DNA of 7,605 nt, taken from contig WOYJ01000040.1 of NCBI GenBank assembly GCA_011620845.1, positions 1-7,605 of the forward strand. The letters are read 5' to 3'. How positions within the stretch are numbered: position 1 is the stretch's first letter; each line of letters begins with the position of its first letter. Below the pieces are notes generated by a model, which saw nothing but the letters and a program-made list of their open reading frames with translations, was not told where the DNA came from and made no database searches. Source of the DNA: Methanobacteriaceae archaeon. GTDB taxonomy: Archaea > Methanobacteriota > Methanobacteria > Methanobacteriales > Methanobacteriaceae. Positions 7,091 to 7,605 of this stretch are shown here, piece after piece. The position numbers and the translations under genes are program-made.

Positions 7091-7474
7091 GTGGTTTTTT
7101 ATGTATAGGCGCGATTCATCTATCTGTTTGAGGTAGTCATTGATTAAATTCTCTATGATTTCATAAGCAGCGATATTGGTATTGCGTTCCTTTTTCAGGG
7201 TTTTTTTCTTCTTCACAACATCATCGATGGTTTTTTTCCTTCCCAGTAGGCTTCTTTTGTTGATCAATCCATCGGCTTCCTGGATCATCTGCATGTATTC
7301 CACCCTTAAATTTCTTATATCGGTGCGCAGGTTAAATTTAATATGGTTCAGTACTTTTTCAAGTTCATCCAACTCATTCATGGTTTCCATGGCTTTCTGC
7401 AGAGAGGATACATCAATTACCATGTCTTCGATGCCTACTTCGGCTATTTGCCTGCGGTAATATTTAGGGTTCAT
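7070..7474 (-). CDS. Hypothetical coiled-coil protein
   Basis: I do not recognise this 134-residue protein. It begins MNPKYYRRQIAEVGIEDMV and is then almost wholly charged and helical in appearance. A first helical stretch covers about 24-75 (SSLQKAMETMNELDELEK and onward), then comes a basic loop (GRKKTIDDVVKKKKTLKKE, about 78-96) and a second helix to the end. There is no signal peptide, membrane segment, cysteine or metal motif. This suggests a two-helix coiled-coil, possibly an adaptor or oligomer. AGGA lies 5 bases before the ATG. The stop codon and last codons lie in the tandem repeat array, so the C-terminus may have been set by the repeat. It is upstream of the CYTH gene on the same strand, with no clear functional link. 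Confidence 0.75.
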   Translation of the reverse strand: MNPKYYRRQIAEVGIEDMVIDVSSLQKAMETMNELDELEKVLNHIKFNLRTDIRNLRVEYMQMIQEADGLINKRSLLGRKKTIDDVVKKKKTLKKERNTNIAAYEIIENLINDYLKQIDESRLYIKNHIQMKVK

Positions 7475-7530
7475 ATTTATCCTGGTTATCTTTGATGGTT
7501 ATAAATTTGTAGAACCTTAATGCAATATAA

Positions 7531-7540
7531 CTTTATACCT
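7531..7540 (-). promoter_or_regulatory. TATA box candidate for the coiled-coil gene
   Basis: AGGTATAAAG on the - strand lies about 60 bp before the ATG at 7474, giving a predicted leader of about 35 bases that contains the Shine-Dalgarno sequence. A second TATA-like run at 7500-7508 is closer but would start transcription after the Shine-Dalgarno sequence, so I prefer the distal one. Further out, the palindrome TTTATATATAAA (7585-7596) could serve either strand, including a gene beyond the window edge. Confidence 0.4.
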
Positions 7541-7605
7541 TTGACTTGGAAAATTTCAAAACACCAAGCAAATTTTCAACTTGATTTATATATAAACAAA
7601 TATAA

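Noticed and set aside
6852..7136. 94-residue + strand open frame across the repeat array
   Set aside because: It translates the tandem repeats and the antisense of the CYTH gene start. The units vary between 21 and 22 bp, so no repeat frame is kept, and no protein-like pattern is seen.

Overview
The window looks like chromosomal DNA from a hydrogenotrophic methanogen of the Methanobacteriales, most likely a mesophilic Methanobacterium-like organism. The evidence is an AksA-type homocitrate synthase next to an aconitase-family large subunit (coenzyme B chain elongation), archaeal FEN1 with a C-terminal PCNA-binding motif, an archaeal-type S-adenosyl/S-inosylhomocysteine hydrolase without the eukaryotic C-terminal tail, a chorismate-lyase-like protein, AT-rich intergenic DNA with archaeal TATA boxes, and Shine-Dalgarno sequences of the AGGTG type. 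This placement rests on reading the proteins by eye, not on a search.

Layout. On the + strand, 102-1355 is the homocysteine-forming hydrolase (ahcY) and 1406-2020 is a DUF2119-type protein that I read as a small M14/AstE-like metallohydrolase. They run into a U-rich, hairpin-containing and probably bidirectional terminator (2019-2054). On the - strand, read from right to left, come a coiled-coil hypothetical gene (7474-7070), a degenerate array of 21-22 bp tandem repeats (about 6946-7090), a CYTH-domain gene broken by one missing base (6915-6380), a promoter region with a 13 bp direct repeat at 22 bp period, then aksA (6191-5016), aksD/leuC-like (4968-3724), a chorismate-lyase-like gene (3638-3105) and fen1 (3052-2066).

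How the genes work together. aksA and aksD act on the 2-oxoacid elongation route from 2-oxoglutarate towards 2-oxosuberate, the precursor of the coenzyme B side chain. The chorismate-lyase-like protein would supply 4-hydroxybenzoate, plausibly for methanopterin, so three consecutive genes may serve C1 coenzyme synthesis. ahcY recycles the by-product of SAM-dependent methylation. FEN1 is a replication and repair nuclease with no evident link to its metabolic neighbours. All four - strand genes from aksA to fen1 have short gaps (46-85 bp), but each gap holds a possible TATA element, so one operon and several short units are both possible.

No RNA gene, insertion sequence, CRISPR array or prophage is visible. 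The least explained parts are the DUF2119 protein with an apparently complete M14-type catalytic set, the broken CYTH gene, the tandem repeat array just upstream of that gene's TATA box, and the paired direct repeats around the predicted aksA transcription start.
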